Shown here in pieces: positions 62,459 through 64,000 of a stretch of 64,000 nt of DNA (positions are counted from its first letter, which is position 1; each line of letters starts with the position of its first letter). Below the pieces are notes generated by a model. It ran no database searches and was not told the origin of the DNA. It worked only from the letters and a program-made list of their open reading frames with translations. A program made the translations under genes and the position numbers. Source of the DNA: Clostridium tyrobutyricum DSM 2637 = ATCC 25755 = JCM 11008 (GTDB lineage: Bacteria > Bacillota > Clostridia > Clostridiales > Clostridiaceae). Location: NCBI RefSeq assembly GCF_000359585.1, contig NZ_APMH01000003.1, forward strand, positions 62,001 through 126,000. The letters run 5' to 3'.

Positions 62459-63379
62459 ATGATAACTGCGAAAATGGTAAAGGATTTAAGAGAAAGAACT
62501 GGAGCAGGCATGATGAACTGCAAAAAGGCCTTGAGTGATTCAAATGGAGATATTGATAAGGCTATTGAAATACTTAGAGAAAAAGGCTTGGCTGCAGCAG
62601 CTAAAAAAGCAGGAAGAACAGCAGCTGAAGGCGTTGTAAGCACATATATTTCAGAAGATGGAAAATCTGCTGCTATAGTTGAAGTTAACTGTGAGACAGA
62701 TTTTGTAGCAATCAATGATAAGTTTGTTAAATTCACAAATGCATTATCAAAACAGGCAGCATCTACAAGTGCAAGTTCTGTAGAAAAGTTTGTAGAGGAA
62801 AAGTATTTACTTGATGAAACAAAGACAATATCTCAAGCACTTACAGAGCTTATTTCTACACTTGGTGAGAATATGGCAGTAAGAAGATTTGAAAAATTGT
62901 CAGTTGAAAATGGAGTTATTCAAAGTTATATACATGGAGACGGAAGAATAGGTGTTCTTGTTAAACTTGAATGTGACGAACAAAGTGAAGTATTGAAAGA
63001 AGTAGCAAAAGATTTAGCTATGCAGGTAGCTGCTGCTAATCCTATGTTTTTGGATGAATCTTCAGTAGATCAAGATGTCATTGAAAAAGAAAAGGAAATA
63101 TATAAAGTTCAGGCACTAAATGAAGGTAAGCCTGAAAAAATTGTTGAAAAGATGGTTTTAGGTAGAATCAAAAAGTTCTATAAAGAAAATTGTCTAGTTA
63201 ATCAGGTATGGATAAAGGATTCAGATTTAACTATCAACAAATATTTGCAGAATAAGTCTAAAGAAGTTGGAGCACCAATAAAAGCTTCTGCTTTTGTAAG
63301 ATTTGAAAAAGGCGAAGGAATAGAAAAAGAAGAAGAGGACTTTGCTGCAGAAGTACAGAAGCAAATGGAAGGCAAATAG
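62459..63379 (+). CDS. tsf: Translation elongation factor Ts
   Basis: 306-aa factor that reloads EF-Tu with GTP. The N-terminal UBA-like domain ([20 protein letters not shown]), the EF-Tu-binding motif CETDFVA and the dimerisation/core domains ([14 protein letters not shown]) are clear. ATG 62459 gives the family start; ATG 62453 would add two residues. The ribosome site for either is poor, and a stronger one lies about 50 bases upstream. A terminator separates it from pyrH. Confidence 0.95.
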   Translation: MITAKMVKDLRERTGAGMMNCKKALSDSNGDIDKAIEILREKGLAAAAKKAGRTAAEGVVSTYISEDGKSAAIVEVNCETDFVAINDKFVKFTNALSKQAASTSASSVEKFVEEKYLLDETKTISQALTELISTLGENMAVRRFEKLSVENGVIQSYIHGDGRIGVLVKLECDEQSEVLKEVAKDLAMQVAAANPMFLDESSVDQDVIEKEKEIYKVQALNEGKPEKIVEKMVLGRIKKFYKENCLVNQVWIKDSDLTINKYLQNKSKEVGAPIKASAFVRFEKGEGIEKEEEDFAAEVQKQMEGK

Positions 63380-63385
63380 AAACTG

Positions 63386-63416
63386 AAAAGAGGACACTCA
63401 GTGTTCTCTTTTTTTA
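63386..63416 (+). terminator. Rho-independent terminator after tsf
   Basis: 12-bp stem with one G-T pair (63386-63397 with 63401-63412), triloop, then further T residues. pyrH, 50 bases on, may depend on partial read-through or on its own promoter. Confidence 0.8.
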
Positions 63417-63429
63417 GAGTGGCTATTAA

Positions 63430-64000
<571 letters not shown>

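Overview
The window is strongly AT-rich chromosomal DNA from an endospore-forming, low-GC Firmicute, most likely a Clostridium sensu stricto. The evidence is the sporulation genes (spoIVA, spoVM, ylbJ), CodY, PrkC/PrpC, a pta-ackA acetate pathway, strong GGAGG ribosome sites with frequent TTG/GTG starts, and a gene order matching the coaBC-priA-def-fmt-prkC-recG-smc-ffh-topA-codY-rpsB backbone known from Bacillus and clostridia. The species cannot be fixed from the sequence alone. Nearly all genes lie on the + strand, as expected on the leading strand of a replichore. I see no rRNA, tRNA, CRISPR array, intact transposon or prophage.

Layout. 1-7.2 kb is a phosphate block: the end of a PhoR-type kinase, pstSCAB-phoU, then a DUF47 protein with a PiT transporter. 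7.3-12.6 kb holds a DUF512/PDZ radical-SAM-like protein, der, gpsA and spoIVA. 12.8-27.8 kb is a long housekeeping cluster: yicC, remA, gmk, rpoZ, coaBC, priA, def, fmt, a YugP-type peptidase, rsmB, rlmN, prpC, prkC, rsgA, rpe and thiN. 27.8-30.7 kb has two very small genes (a 58-aa membrane protein and 24-aa spoVM), inverted rpmB, then an Asp23 protein and a FakA-like kinase. 30.8-37 kb has recG, rsmD, coaD, a coiled-coil protein, and ylbJ and tmcAL on the minus strand. 37.2-43.7 kb has pta-ackA, yceD-rpmF, plsX, acpP, rnc, an Elp3-like radical SAM protein and a 32-aa membrane protein. 43.7-54.7 kb is the SRP/ribosome block: smc, ftsY, ylxM, ffh, rpsP, khpA, rimM, trmD, rplS, lepB, rbgA and rnhB. 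54.8-58.2 kb has yraN, a small membrane protein and comM on the minus strand, then dprA. 58.3-64 kb has topA, codY, rpsB, tsf and the start of pyrH.

How they work together. The genes serve phosphate uptake and its feedback, translation and ribosome assembly, membrane-protein targeting, DNA repair and topology, phospholipid precursors, Ser/Thr phospho-signalling and spore-coat morphogenesis. Compared with the Bacillus order, pta-ackA sits between ylbM and yceD, fabD/fabG are absent between plsX and acpP, and topA is followed directly by codY.

I found no convincing undescribed multi-gene system; this is mainly conserved core genome. The more interesting signals are non-coding: a MITE-like element with terminal inverted repeats and flanking direct repeats before the Asp23 gene, a probable IS200/IS605-type end remnant before pstS, a 22-bp tandem repeat before pta, an inverted repeat that spans the yceD promoter and masks its ribosome site, a hairpin leader before rnc, an L19 leader, minimal ORFs with strong ribosome sites before topA and tsf, and a Spo0A-box match before the PiT operon.
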